From JBNKVT01 sp050299335 (lineage in GTDB: Bacteria > Pseudomonadota > Alphaproteobacteria > Rhodobacterales > Rhodobacteraceae): a DNA stretch of 64,000 nt. The DNA lies in the NCBI GenBank assembly GCA_050299335.1, contig JBNKVT010000014.1, positions 62,001 to 126,000 of the forward strand, given 5' to 3'. Below the pieces are notes generated by a model, which was not told the origin of the DNA, searched no databases, and saw only the letters and a list, made by a program, of their open reading frames with translations. Position 1 is the stretch's first letter. The number at the start of each line of letters is the position of its first letter. Below, piece after piece: positions 8,152 to 15,743 of the stretch. The position numbers and the translations under genes are program-made.

Positions 8152-8559
8152 GTGACGCCGCGCTTGCGATCCCTGAGCGGGCACTGGCAGGGGCGCTATG
8201 CCTATTCGGGCCGCTTCCGGATGCCGCCCTGCGCCTTCAACGCGACCCTCGAGGAAAAAGCCGGCGCGCTCAGCGGCGAGACCATCGAACCGAATACCTT
8301 CGCGCCGGTGCCTCTGGATACGCTGGTGGCCGGGATCGCCGGATCGCACGAAGGTCCGGACGTGTATTTTCGCAAGACCTATGTGGATTTCGAGACCTCC
8401 ACGATCCTCTACGAAGGCGAACTGAACCCGACCGGGAACCGGATCGACGGAACATGGCGGATTTCCGGGTATCCGTGGGTCCGGGGCACGTTCATGATGG
8501 CGCGGCTGGAAAGTGCCGCCCGTCGCAAGGCGGCGGTCGTGACCGAAGCGGTGGAATGA
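8152..8559 (+). CDS. Conserved hypothetical protein downstream of clpX
   Basis: A 135-residue soluble protein with a GTG start ten bases after the clpX stop. The body reads as a beta-rich fold: GHWQGRYAYSG near the N-terminus, LSGETIEP, VYFRKTYVDF, ILYEGELN, and a final RIDGTWRISG block with IRGTF-like spacing. That alternation is reminiscent of lipocalin-type or other small beta-barrels, but I cannot name the family. There is no signal peptide. Spacing suggests co-transcription with clpX. A long palindromic element begins about 50 bp after its stop. Function unknown. Confidence 0.7.
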   Translation: MTPRLRSLSGHWQGRYAYSGRFRMPPCAFNATLEEKAGALSGETIEPNTFAPVPLDTLVAGIAGSHEGPDVYFRKTYVDFETSTILYEGELNPTGNRIDGTWRISGYPWVRGTFMMARLESAARRKAAVVTEAVE

Positions 8560-8607
8560 GCGGGCAGGGCCCGGCCAGTCCGCTGCGCAAGGATGCGTTT
8601 GAGAGCG

Positions 8608-8709
8608 TTTTGCGCCTTATTGGATTCATGTATTCATTCAGATACGCGAGGCAGCGTTTGCGAAGCAAATGCGTCTCAAGGATCGGAATGAATTCGATTT
8701 GGCGCAAAA
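8608..8709. repeat. 102-bp imperfect palindromic element (REP/MITE-like)
   Basis: The outer arms are TTTTGCGCC (8608-8616) and GGCGCAAAA (8701-8709). Pairing continues inward through ATTCAT (8624-8629) with ATGAAT (8688-8693), broken by a few mismatches and G:T pairs. Inner stems follow: GATACGC (8641-8647) with GCGTCTC (8671-8677), and GCGTTTGC (8654-8661) with GCAAATGC (8665-8672). The whole can fold into one long branched hairpin. It fills the gap before the NDUFA12 gene and looks like an inserted palindromic unit. No target duplication is obvious. Confidence 0.6.
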
Positions 8710-8798
8710 TGTTCGAAACGGCGTGATACCCCCGGCGATGCTGGACCTTTGCAGGGGTTTGGCCTAAATCGGGGGAGCGAGACGAAAAGGATGCCGAA

Positions 8799-9173
8799 AT
8801 GGGATTGCTGTCGCAGATTCTGACATGGTGGGACGGCCAGACCCTCGGCACGCGGATCTTCACCGCGCGCAAGGGCGAAAGGGTCGGCGAGGACGAAGCC
8901 GGCAACGTCTTTTACCAGACCGGCGACGGCGCGCGGCGCTGGGTGATCTACAATGGCGAGATCGAGGCCAGCCGGATATCCCCCGACTGGCATGGCTGGT
9001 TGCACCATACCTATCAGGACCCGCCGACCGTGGCCCCGCTGCCGCGCAAGTCCTGGGAAAAGGCCCACAAGCCGAACCTGACCGGCACGGCGCTTGCCTA
9101 TCATCCGCCGGGCAGCCTCCTGGCACCCGAACCCGCCGTTCGGGCCGATTACAGCGCCTGGAAGCCGGAGTAG
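8799..9173 (+). CDS. NADH:ubiquinone oxidoreductase accessory subunit NDUFA12 (B17.2-like)
   Basis: A 124-residue protein with the NDUFA12 signature: TRIFTARKGERVGEDEAGNV, RRWVIYNGEIEASRI, PDWHGWLHHTYQDPP and a C-terminal KPNLTGTALAYHPPGS. It is one of the few supernumerary complex I subunits shared by alphaproteobacteria and mitochondria, and sits on the peripheral arm near the quinone site. It begins a compact set with mlaD and a DUF2155 gene; the mlaD ATG lies five bases after this stop. This conserved gene order is one of the main reasons to assign the window to the Rhodobacterales. The nuo operon itself is not in the window. Confidence 0.93.
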   Translation: MGLLSQILTWWDGQTLGTRIFTARKGERVGEDEAGNVFYQTGDGARRWVIYNGEIEASRISPDWHGWLHHTYQDPPTVAPLPRKSWEKAHKPNLTGTALAYHPPGSLLAPEPAVRADYSAWKPE

Positions 9174-9177
9174 CGCC

Positions 9178-9624
9178 ATGGCCTCGAACGCCACCGAAAC
9201 GGTCATCGGCGCGGTGGTCCTGATCGCCGCCGCCGGATTCGTCGCCTTTGCCGGGCAGTTCGGCGGCATGGGCGGCGGTTCGGACCGCTACCAGCTGACG
9301 GCGAATTTCTTCTCGGCCGAGGGCGTGAATGTCGGCACCGATGTCAGAATGGCCGGGGTCAAGATCGGCGCGGTGGTGGGCATGGAGTTAAATCGTGACA
9401 CCTATCAGGCCGAGACACGTCTGGCGATCGATCAGGACATCCTGATCCCCGACGATTCGGATGTGAAGATCGCTTCCGAGGGCCTGCTCGGCGGTTCCTT
9501 CATCGAGATCACGCCGGGTGGATCGGAGTTCATGTTGAATGACGGCGAAGAGATCCTTCTGACCCAAAGTGCTGTCAGTCTGTTGAATCTGCTCCTGAAA
9601 TTTGCCGCCGAAAGCAGCGAATAG
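9178..9624 (+). CDS. mlaD: MlaD-family lipid-transport substrate-binding protein
   Basis: A 148-residue protein with one N-terminal membrane anchor (VIGAVVLIAAAGFVAFAGQF) followed by a single MCE domain (YQLTANFFSAEGVNVGTDVR, MAGVKIGAVVG, IPDDSDVKIASEGLLGG, FIEITPGG). MlaD forms the hexameric periplasmic ring of the MlaFEDB complex, which moves phospholipids between the inner and outer membranes. The start at 9178 is preceded by a GGAG that overlaps the NDUFA12 stop region. The C-terminal helix (SAVSLLNLLLKFA) matches the hydrophobic pore helix of the family. Other mla genes are not here; their separation from mlaD is usual in this neighbourhood. Confidence 0.93.
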   Translation: MASNATETVIGAVVLIAAAGFVAFAGQFGGMGGGSDRYQLTANFFSAEGVNVGTDVRMAGVKIGAVVGMELNRDTYQAETRLAIDQDILIPDDSDVKIASEGLLGGSFIEITPGGSEFMLNDGEEILLTQSAVSLLNLLLKFAAESSE

Positions 9625-10260
9625 ATGCGCACACCCCTCACCCTTCTCGTCCTGATCGCCGCAGCGCCGCTGGCCGCCCAGGAGCAGGTGATCGAGGAAA
9701 ACCTTATCGAGGAGGAAGAGATCGTCGATCCCTTCCTGCAGGAGAACCCGATCAACTCGCTGACCCTGGAACAGCTCGCCGACCCCGATTTTGTCCTCGA
9801 CGATGTGCCCTTCGACGAATTGCCGCCCGAGCAGCAGGACCTGCTGCTGGGCAACCAGCCACCGCCGGGCGGCTATCCCGAGGGCACGATCGAGACCGAA
9901 CCGCTGGACAATGCCGCCCTTCAGGACGCCCCGCCGAGCGATTTCGAGCCGCCCGACACGGTCATGGAAGAGGGAACAGCGGCGATCCTGAGGGGGCTCG
10001 ACACGCTGAACGGCACCGTTCGGGATTTCACCATCAAAGTCGGCGAGACCCTGGAATTCGAGCGGCTGCACGTGTCGCTCTCTGCTTGCCGCTATCCGTC
10101 CGACGATATCGACGGCGAGGCCTTTGCCTTCCTGAAAATCCGTGACAAACGCGAGAGCGAGGACCGGTTTTCGGGCTGGATGCTGGCTTCGAGCCCGGCC
10201 CTGTCGGCGCTGGATCACCCGCGCTACGACATCTGGGTGCTGAGCTGCAAGACCGACTGA
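9625..10260 (+). CDS. DUF2155 domain-containing secreted protein
   Basis: A 211-residue exported protein. Residues 1-18 are a signal peptide (MRTPLTLLVLIAAAPLAA). A long acidic, proline-rich linker follows (about 20-120), then the compact C-terminal DUF2155 domain (AAILRGLDTLNGTVRDFTIK, LHVSLSACRYPSDD, AFLKIRDKRE, GWMLASSPALSALDHPRYDI, WVLSCK) with two Cys. The biochemical role of DUF2155 is unknown; it recurs beside mlaD and aat in Rhodobacterales, suggesting an envelope role. It starts directly after the mlaD stop. Its last 37 bp overlap the 3' end of convergent aat. Confidence 0.88.
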   Translation: MRTPLTLLVLIAAAPLAAQEQVIEENLIEEEEIVDPFLQENPINSLTLEQLADPDFVLDDVPFDELPPEQQDLLLGNQPPPGGYPEGTIETEPLDNAALQDAPPSDFEPPDTVMEEGTAAILRGLDTLNGTVRDFTIKVGETLEFERLHVSLSACRYPSDDIDGEAFAFLKIRDKRESEDRFSGWMLASSPALSALDHPRYDIWVLSCKTD

Positions 10261-10931
10261 GGCGGTTCAGCTTCGGAAAGCCTCCAGAAATTCGTGTTCA
10301 GTTTCAGGGCCTTGGCAAGGCGGGCCTGGTATTCGGCGCGGGGGATCTCGATGGCACCGAGAGATTGCAGATGGTCGGTGACGAATTGGGTGTCCAGCAG
10401 GGTAAAGCCGCCGACATTCAGCCGCGCCACCAGATGGACCAACGCGATCTTCGAGGCATCGGTGCGCCAGGAGAACATGCTTTCCCCGAAAAACGCCCCG
10501 CCAAGGGTGACCCCGTATAGCCCACCCGCGAGTTCGCCATCCATCTCGACCTCGACGCTGTGGGCATAGCCGGTGCGGTGGAGCGAGGCGTAGAGGCTGG
10601 CGATCTCGGCATTGATCCAGGTGGTCCCGCGATCGGCGCAGGCGGCGACGACCTCGGCAAAGCGCCGGTTGACCCGGACCCGGTAGGGGGTCTTCAAGAG
10701 GGTCTTGCGCAGGCTCCGCGAGACATGGAGCCCGTCCAGGGGCAGGATGCCGCGCATCCGCGGGTCAATCCAGTGCAGTTCGGGATCCTCCGCCGATTCC
10801 GCCATCGGAAAGATGCCCGAGGCATAGGCCTGCAACAGCAGGGTCGGCGTGATCTGGTCGGGATTGTCGCGGATGGTCGTGCCTCCTGTCGCCCTGACCG
10901 GTATTGAAGCGCAAGCCGGGGCATCTGGCAA
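10224..10931 (-). CDS. aat: Leucyl/phenylalanyl-tRNA--protein transferase
   Basis: This enzyme transfers Leu or Phe from aminoacyl-tRNA to N-terminal Arg/Lys of proteins, marking them for ClpS/ClpAP (N-degron pathway). The GNAT-like core is clear: LLLQAYASGIFPMAES, LHWIDPRMRGILPLDGLHVS, TWINAEI, GYAHSVEVEMDGELAGGLYG, FFGESMFSWRTDASKIAL and FTLLDTQFVTDHL. The start is uncertain. The ATG at 10931 adds 19 residues with no family resemblance, whereas a strong AGGAGG lies seven bases before a possible ATC start at 10874, just before the conserved region. The C-terminus overlaps the convergent DUF2155 gene by 37 bp and extends slightly beyond the usual family end. Confidence 0.93.
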   Translation of the reverse strand: MPDAPACASIPVRATGGTTIRDNPDQITPTLLLQAYASGIFPMAESAEDPELHWIDPRMRGILPLDGLHVSRSLRKTLLKTPYRVRVNRRFAEVVAACADRGTTWINAEIASLYASLHRTGYAHSVEVEMDGELAGGLYGVTLGGAFFGESMFSWRTDASKIALVHLVARLNVGGFTLLDTQFVTDHLQSLGAIEIPRAEYQARLAKALKLNTNFWRLSEAEPPQSVLQLSTQMS

Positions 10932-10967
10932 TGTGCCAATAGGCGCGGCTGTGCCGCCGGGCCGGTG

Positions 10968-11831
10968 TCAGCCCCGGGCGGCGATGGCCTGCGAGATCAG
11001 CGCCTCGATATCGGCCGCCGTCTCGACCGCGCCGATATCGGCGGCCTCGACGGTGACGCCCCAATTCGACGCAATCGCCTCGTAGATCGGCAGGCGGTGG
11101 TGCAGAAGCTGGCGATAGCCCCAGCGGATGAAATCGTCGGGATCGACGTTTTCTTCCGTGACTGCGCGGTCGGCGCAATAGGCGCCCCAGGTCTGACGGA
11201 GAAATTCCTCGTTATAGTACATGGGCTTGGGAGCCTTGTCGAAGCGGGCGACCAGGGTGTTGATATGGGCTTCCGTGCCGCGGATCCACACCGGCAGGAT
11301 GTGTTCGGACAGCGGTTTCAGGACCGGATCGTCGGGGTCGGAGGGATCGACGACCTCGCAGAGCGAGCCGGAGGTGTCGCAGACGAAATGATTGTAGCCG
11401 TAGATGTTGCGCGCCTTGTCGGCGAAGGCAATGGCGTCGAGGGTCGCGGCGATCTCGGCCTCGCGGTGTTGGCGCTGGCGGGTGACATAGTCCTCGAAGG
11501 GAATGCCGCCCTTGTCCGGGTTTCCGGGCTTGCCGAGATAGGTGGAGAGCGGCGAGAGGTTCTCGAACGAGATATTCGAGGCGATATAGATCGAATCCGT
11601 CATCAAGAGCTCGCGCAACAGCGGGTCGCGCATGGCGTGGCGCTTGAAATTGTCGACGATGTGTTCGCCCATATACCGCGTGCCGATGCGGAAATCGACC
11701 GAGTAGTGGAACCAGTCGCCCGAGCCGCGCAGCAGTTTCGAGACATGGGTCTTGCCCAGGCCCGACATGCCGAATAGCGCGATGCGCTTCTGGCGGGCGG
11801 TCTGCCAGTCCTGCGGCGTTTTATAGAGCAT
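10968..11831 (-). CDS. P-loop ATPase/kinase-like protein of unknown function
   Basis: A 287-residue soluble protein with a Walker A motif close to the N-terminus (IALFGMSGLGKTHVSKLL). The context (small P-loop domain, then WFHYSVDFRIGTRYM) resembles nucleoside or shikimate-type kinases. Further conserved-looking segments are YIASNISFENLSPLSTYLGK, YGYNHFVCDTSGSLCEVVD and WIRGTEAHINTLVARF. VCDTSGS could hold the Walker B aspartate. There is no signal peptide or membrane segment. It follows aat on the minus strand and precedes it in transcription, with a 36-bp gap, so the two may be co-transcribed. The substrate is unknown. Confidence 0.8.
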   Translation of the reverse strand: MLYKTPQDWQTARQKRIALFGMSGLGKTHVSKLLRGSGDWFHYSVDFRIGTRYMGEHIVDNFKRHAMRDPLLRELLMTDSIYIASNISFENLSPLSTYLGKPGNPDKGGIPFEDYVTRQRQHREAEIAATLDAIAFADKARNIYGYNHFVCDTSGSLCEVVDPSDPDDPVLKPLSEHILPVWIRGTEAHINTLVARFDKAPKPMYYNEEFLRQTWGAYCADRAVTEENVDPDDFIRWGYRQLLHHRLPIYEAIASNWGVTVEAADIGAVETAADIEALISQAIAARG

Positions 11832-11871
11832 GGCTTCGGGCTCCCGGGCGGGTTTCCCTCTGCCTAGCGGC

Positions 11872-12795
11872 CTATCGGGTTCTTTTCAAACGGAAACGCG
11901 AGAGGTTCCGCGCGATGCGTCCGTCGAGGATCGCCAGCCCCGTGGCGATCAGGGCGAGGCCGGTATAGGCCTGCGGTCCGAGGGTCTCGCCCAGCACGGC
12001 CGCCCCGAGGAAGATGGCGATGGGAGGGATCAGCAGGGTGACCAGCATCAGATTGGCCGACCCGGCCAAGGCGAGGACCCGGTAATAGAGCAGATAGGCG
12101 CCGGCGGTGGCGACGATGGCGTAATAGGCGATGGCGGCCCAGGTCTCGGGAAGAAGGTCGAAGCGGAACGGGCCTTCGAGGGTGCGGGCGAGCGGGATCA
12201 TGACGAGGCTTGATCCGGTGAGCATGCCCGCGGCGGAAACCGCCGGATGCAGGCCCTTCAGGCGCAGCTTGGCCCAGGCGGCGGCGAAAGCGTAGGACAG
12301 GGTGCCCGCGAGGACGGCCAGTTGCCCGAGCGAGCGGATATCGAACCCGGCGAGCGCCTGCCAGCCGATGATGGTGACGACGCCCGCGAAACCGGTGGCG
12401 ATGCCGAGGGCGCGGCGCCGGGTCAGCGGCTCGTCGGGCAGCAGGAGGGCGGCGACGAGGGCGCCGAAGATCGCCGTGGCGGCATTGAGGATCGAGGTCA
12501 GACCGCTTTCGATATGCAATTGCCCCCAGGCCATCAGCGAGAAGGGCAGCACGTTGTTGAGCAGCCCCATGACCAGGAATGCGGCCCAGAGGCGCGGGCT
12601 GCGGGGCAGGGGCAGGCGGCGCACGGCGATATAGAGCCAAAGCAGCAGCGCCGCCCAGAAGACCCGGTGTGCGACCGTGGTCAGGACCCCGACGTCGCGC
12701 AGGGCGATGGCGATGGACAGGAAGGACCCGCCCCAGATCAGGCCGAGCAGGATCAGTTCAGCCCAGGCGCGGGGGGATATGTCGGTCTGGCTCAT
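11872..12795 (-). CDS. DMT superfamily transporter (EamA family)
   Basis: A 307-residue inner-membrane protein with ten predicted helices in two EamA repeats. The first repeat starts LILLGLIWGGSFLSIAIAL, includes the characteristic ESGLTSILNAATAIFGALVA and ends near LLLPDEPLTRRRALG; the second spans about 150-295 with an equivalent ANLMLVTLLIPPIAIFLGA and LGETLGPQAY. The family exports amino acids, purines or other metabolites; the substrate is not predictable. The basic C-terminus (RNLSRFRLKRTR) is cytoplasmic. It is in the same direction as, and 40 bp from, the P-loop gene. A terminator separates it from the upstream porin gene. Confidence 0.9.
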   Translation of the reverse strand: MSQTDISPRAWAELILLGLIWGGSFLSIAIALRDVGVLTTVAHRVFWAALLLWLYIAVRRLPLPRSPRLWAAFLVMGLLNNVLPFSLMAWGQLHIESGLTSILNAATAIFGALVAALLLPDEPLTRRRALGIATGFAGVVTIIGWQALAGFDIRSLGQLAVLAGTLSYAFAAAWAKLRLKGLHPAVSAAGMLTGSSLVMIPLARTLEGPFRFDLLPETWAAIAYYAIVATAGAYLLYYRVLALAGSANLMLVTLLIPPIAIFLGAAVLGETLGPQAYTGLALIATGLAILDGRIARNLSRFRLKRTR

Positions 12796-12854
12796 GCGGG
12801 TTGCCTAGCCCGTCTGCCGCGCGGCCGCGACCTGAAACCTGCGCTTTCCACGAC

Positions 12855-12886
12855 AAAAAAGGCCGCGCTCGGCACCGAGCGCGGCC
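12855..12886 (-). terminator. Rho-independent terminator of the FadL-like gene
   Basis: GGCCGCGCTCGG (12861-12872) pairs perfectly with CCGAGCGCGGCC (12875-12886). On the minus strand the stem is followed by a run of six T (12860-12855). It lies 18 bases after the stop of the minus-strand FadL-like gene. The loop is drawn as 2 nt but would open to 4. Confidence 0.9.
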
Positions 12887-12904
12887 TTTCCGAAATTCAG
12901 CCGG

Positions 12905-13963
12905 TCAAAGCGCGAAGCCGATGCGCAACCCGCCTGAAATCGCCGTGCCATCCTCGAAATCGTCGAGCACGGTGCTGGTCTCGCCGAGCCAGGTGTAGGT
13001 CAGCCCGCCGGTGATTTTCATGTTGTCCCGGTTGTAGACCACGCCCGCCGTTACCGCCGTGCGCCCATCGACCGGGCCGAGCGTGGTGAGGGTGGTGTCG
13101 GTCGCCGGTTCGTAGGTCACCGACAGCGATCCGGACCAGGTATCGTTGAACCGCCGCCCGACGCCGAGCGTGTAGGTCCACCAGTCCTCCTCGTAATCGA
13201 CGAACGGGTCCGTCGGCGGGTAGCTTGGCGGATCGATGATAAACTCCGACCAGTCGACCCAGCGCACCGAGCCGAAGAGCAGCGTGTCCTCCATGATCCC
13301 GGTCTGGAACTCCAGCGTTACCGATTGCGGCGTCTCGATCTCGGTCTCGGTATCGGTGGGCAGAGGGGCCAGCGAGGTTTCGGTGGTGTCGAGCGTATGG
13401 CTGATGGCCGAGAAATAGGTCAGCGACACCCTGAGCGCGATATCGGGCCGCTGATAGGCCGCCCCGGCCAGATAGCCGAAGCCGAAGTCACGGTCCGCTT
13501 CGATCTCGTAGCCGGCGACAAAGGGCACCTCGGCGCTGGCTTCCAGCATCTGGCCGCGCAACCCGCCATAGAGCTTGAATTCGGGCGTGACGTCATAGGC
13601 GAGAATGGCGCTGAGATCGATCCCGGTCAGCCTGCCGGTCACCCCGGCATAGAACCCGTCATCGGGATATTCGGTATCGACACCCCAGGGCGTGCCGATG
13701 GCGATGGCATAGGACAGCTCGCCGGTGATGTCGTCCTTGAAGGCTGCGCCGCCGCCGAAGGCGGTGTTGAACAGATTGCCGTTGCTGGGCGAGGTCGGGT
13801 CTTCGAGCTCCGGGGCGAGAAATCCCAGCGAGAATTCCGCGTAGCGCCCGTCCTCGAACAGGATGCGTGGCGACAGGACCGACCGTTCGATCCCGGCCGC
13901 CGCGACCGGGCCTGCACAGACAGCGGCCAGAGCTGTCAGTGATATGTACCTGGATAGAAACAT
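12905..13963 (-). CDS. Outer-membrane FadL/OmpP1-type transport porin
   Basis: A 352-residue exported beta-barrel protein. The signal peptide is MFLSRYISLTALAAVCAGPV with cleavage near AAA. The mature sequence alternates amphipathic strands and acidic turns throughout, with FadL-like segments: PRILFEDGRYAEFSLGF, GGAAFKDDITGELSYAIAIG (where FadL has its NPA-type hatch region), YDVTPEFKLYGGLRGQ, and a C-terminal strand run ending GGLRIGFAL. FadL proteins take up long-chain fatty acids or other hydrophobic compounds. It is shorter than E. coli FadL (about 420) but normal for alphaproteobacterial members. A strong terminator follows, and several inverted repeats lie upstream. Confidence 0.85.
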   Translation of the reverse strand: MFLSRYISLTALAAVCAGPVAAAGIERSVLSPRILFEDGRYAEFSLGFLAPELEDPTSPSNGNLFNTAFGGGAAFKDDITGELSYAIAIGTPWGVDTEYPDDGFYAGVTGRLTGIDLSAILAYDVTPEFKLYGGLRGQMLEASAEVPFVAGYEIEADRDFGFGYLAGAAYQRPDIALRVSLTYFSAISHTLDTTETSLAPLPTDTETEIETPQSVTLEFQTGIMEDTLLFGSVRWVDWSEFIIDPPSYPPTDPFVDYEEDWWTYTLGVGRRFNDTWSGSLSVTYEPATDTTLTTLGPVDGRTAVTAGVVYNRDNMKITGGLTYTWLGETSTVLDDFEDGTAISGGLRIGFAL

Positions 13964-14154
13964 GGGGGTCCTCCGAGTTTATTGCCTTAAGCGCGACAAT
14001 TCGGCGCAGGCTCTTGCAACAACCGTAGGGGGATGATTATCGGCCGGTCAATAAATTACGCCGCGTCACATTTCTGCGAACACGGCGTTTTGATGCAATT
14101 TTGTGACGGTTTTACGTAAGCAGTTCTTACTAACCGCCAGTAAGTAAGCGAACC
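13964..14154 (-). promoter_or_regulatory. Upstream region of the FadL-like gene with nested inverted repeats
   Basis: This AT-richer 191-bp gap between ppa and the porin gene carries several inverted repeats: CGTCACA (14064-14070) with TGTGACG (14102-14108); ACGCCG (14058-14063) with CGGCGT (14083-14088); GTAAG (14116-14120) with CTTAC (14126-14130); and TAAGTAAG (14141-14148) with CTTACTTA (14154-14161). The last runs into the ppa stop. They are plausible regulator sites or a weak ppa 3' stem; no regulator can be assigned. Confidence 0.4.
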
Positions 14155-14691
14155 TTACTTATTCATCGCGTCCAGCGAGGTCTGCAGAATCGCCTCGGCC
14201 TCGGCCTTGTCGCCCCAGCCGATGACCTTCACCCATTTGCCCTCTTCGAGATCCTTGTAGTGCTCGAAGAAATGCTTGATGCGGTCGCGGGTCTTCTGGG
14301 GCAGATCGGTGAGGTTCTGGATGCCGGCCTGGAACGGGTCGGTTTTCTCGTGGGGGACGGCGATCAGCTTGTCGTCCATGCCGCCATCGTCCTCCATCTT
14401 CAGCACACCGACCGGGCGGCAGCGGATGACGACGCCGGGCTGGAGCGGGAAGTCGCAGAGGACCAGCACATCGGTGGGGTCGCCATCGGCATGCAGGGTG
14501 TTGGGGACGAAGCCGTAATTGCAGGGGTAGAACATCGGCGTGTTGACGACGCGGTCGACGAAGACCGCGCCCGAATCCTTGTCGATCTCGTATTTGACCG
14601 GCGCCCCGCCTGCCGCGCCGCCGGTGATCTCGATCACCACATTGATGTCGGAGGGCGGGTTCTTGCCGGCGGGGATCTTGTCGATGTTCAT
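14155..14691 (-). CDS. ppa: Inorganic diphosphatase (family I)
   Basis: A 178-residue cytoplasmic enzyme that hydrolyses pyrophosphate to phosphate, driving biosynthetic reactions. The signature metal-binding run is present (ADGDPTDVLVLCDFPL, the D-x-D-P-x-D core), as are VKYEIDKDSGAVFVDR, YPCNYGFVPNT, RPVGVLKMEDDGGMDDKLIA and FFEHYKDLEEGKWVK. The start at 14691 has GGAG six bases upstream; an earlier in-frame ATG at 14751 adds a non-conserved leader. The length is that of the hexameric bacterial type. The stop lies within a small perfect stem. Confidence 0.97.
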   Translation of the reverse strand: MNIDKIPAGKNPPSDINVVIEITGGAAGGAPVKYEIDKDSGAVFVDRVVNTPMFYPCNYGFVPNTLHADGDPTDVLVLCDFPLQPGVVIRCRPVGVLKMEDDGGMDDKLIAVPHEKTDPFQAGIQNLTDLPQKTRDRIKHFFEHYKDLEEGKWVKVIGWGDKAEAEAILQTSLDAMNK

Positions 14692-14855
14692 GTCAGGCTC
14701 CGTTCGGGTCACATGTTGCAGATGCGAAATCTTTGCGCGTCGCCCTAGCATGGCGGGCCGGGTTGGGAAAGGGGTTTGCGGGGTGCGGAGGGTGCGAATT
14801 GCCGCAGTGGGGCCGGGTATCGCCCAATGGTTTCAAATCGGTGAAGGGGTGGCGG

Positions 14856-15743
14856 TCATGCCGGCTTCACAGTCCGCTCGCGCAGCCAGATATAGAGGCC
14901 CGAGGCGATAATCACGGCAGTGCCCATCAACGTCGTCGTTGTGGGCGGCTCATCGAAGATCAGCCAGGAGATGATGGAGATATAGATGATCTGCACATAG
15001 ACCAGCGGTGCCAGCACCGAGGCCGGTGCAAATCTGTGCGCGATTGTCAGGAGCGAGTGGCCAAGCGTGGCCAGGCACCCGATCAGGATCATCAGCACCC
15101 CGTCAAGGGTTGTCGCGGGCCAATCCCAGATCGCCAGCCCGATGGGCAGAAGCAGCAGCGTCGGGATGCCGGCGGACCAGAGCTGCGAGGTCGAGTTGTC
15201 GTCTCGGCCCGCCACGGTGCGGGTGAGGACGAAATAGAACGAAGCGCCGAGCAGCGCGCCCAGCGACAGGAAGATCGCGGGGTGGAACTCGGCGCTGCCG
15301 GGCTGGACGATGATGAGGACGCCGACCAGCCCGACGATAACGGCGAGGAACCGGCGAATACCGACCTTCTCGCCGAGTATGGGGATGGACAGGAGACAGA
15401 CCAAGAGCGGCGAGGCGAAGATGATCGAAATGGTGACCGGCAGCGGCAGGTAGTAGACGGCAGTGAAGTTGCAAAGGGTCGAGAACAGCAGGAACGATCC
15501 GCGCAGCGCCTGGATTTTCGGCGCATCGGAGACAAAGATGCGCGGCCCCGCGAGCGGCACGAAAATCGCCAGCGACACCGCGAAATGTCCGGCATAGCGC
15601 ACGAAGGCGACCTGCAGCGACGAGATCTCGCGGGTCACCAGCCATTTGGCGATGGTGTCCATGCAGACGAAGCACAGGAAGGCGACCAGCATCAGGGCGA
15701 CTGCCAGCCCGGGCCGTTCCTCGCGGGCCTTGACGGGGCTCAC
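14856..15743 (-). CDS. DMT superfamily transporter (EamA family), coupled to denD
   Basis: A 295-residue, ten-helix membrane protein with two EamA halves (first half from LAVALMLVAFLCFVCMDTIA to LSIPILGEKVG; second from SLGALLGASFYFVLTRTVAG to IWLRERTVKP). Its start overlaps the denD stop by 4 bp, so it is translationally coupled to denD. Co-occurrence suggests it moves a compound related to D-erythronate or a precursor, but this is inference; most characterised EamA proteins are exporters. The charged N-terminus (MSPVKAREERPG) is cytoplasmic. A paralogue of the same superfamily lies at 11872-12795 but is not close in sequence. Confidence 0.9.
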   Translation of the reverse strand: MSPVKAREERPGLAVALMLVAFLCFVCMDTIAKWLVTREISSLQVAFVRYAGHFAVSLAIFVPLAGPRIFVSDAPKIQALRGSFLLFSTLCNFTAVYYLPLPVTISIIFASPLLVCLLSIPILGEKVGIRRFLAVIVGLVGVLIIVQPGSAEFHPAIFLSLGALLGASFYFVLTRTVAGRDDNSTSQLWSAGIPTLLLLPIGLAIWDWPATTLDGVLMILIGCLATLGHSLLTIAHRFAPASVLAPLVYVQIIYISIISWLIFDEPPTTTTLMGTAVIIASGLYIWLRERTVKPA

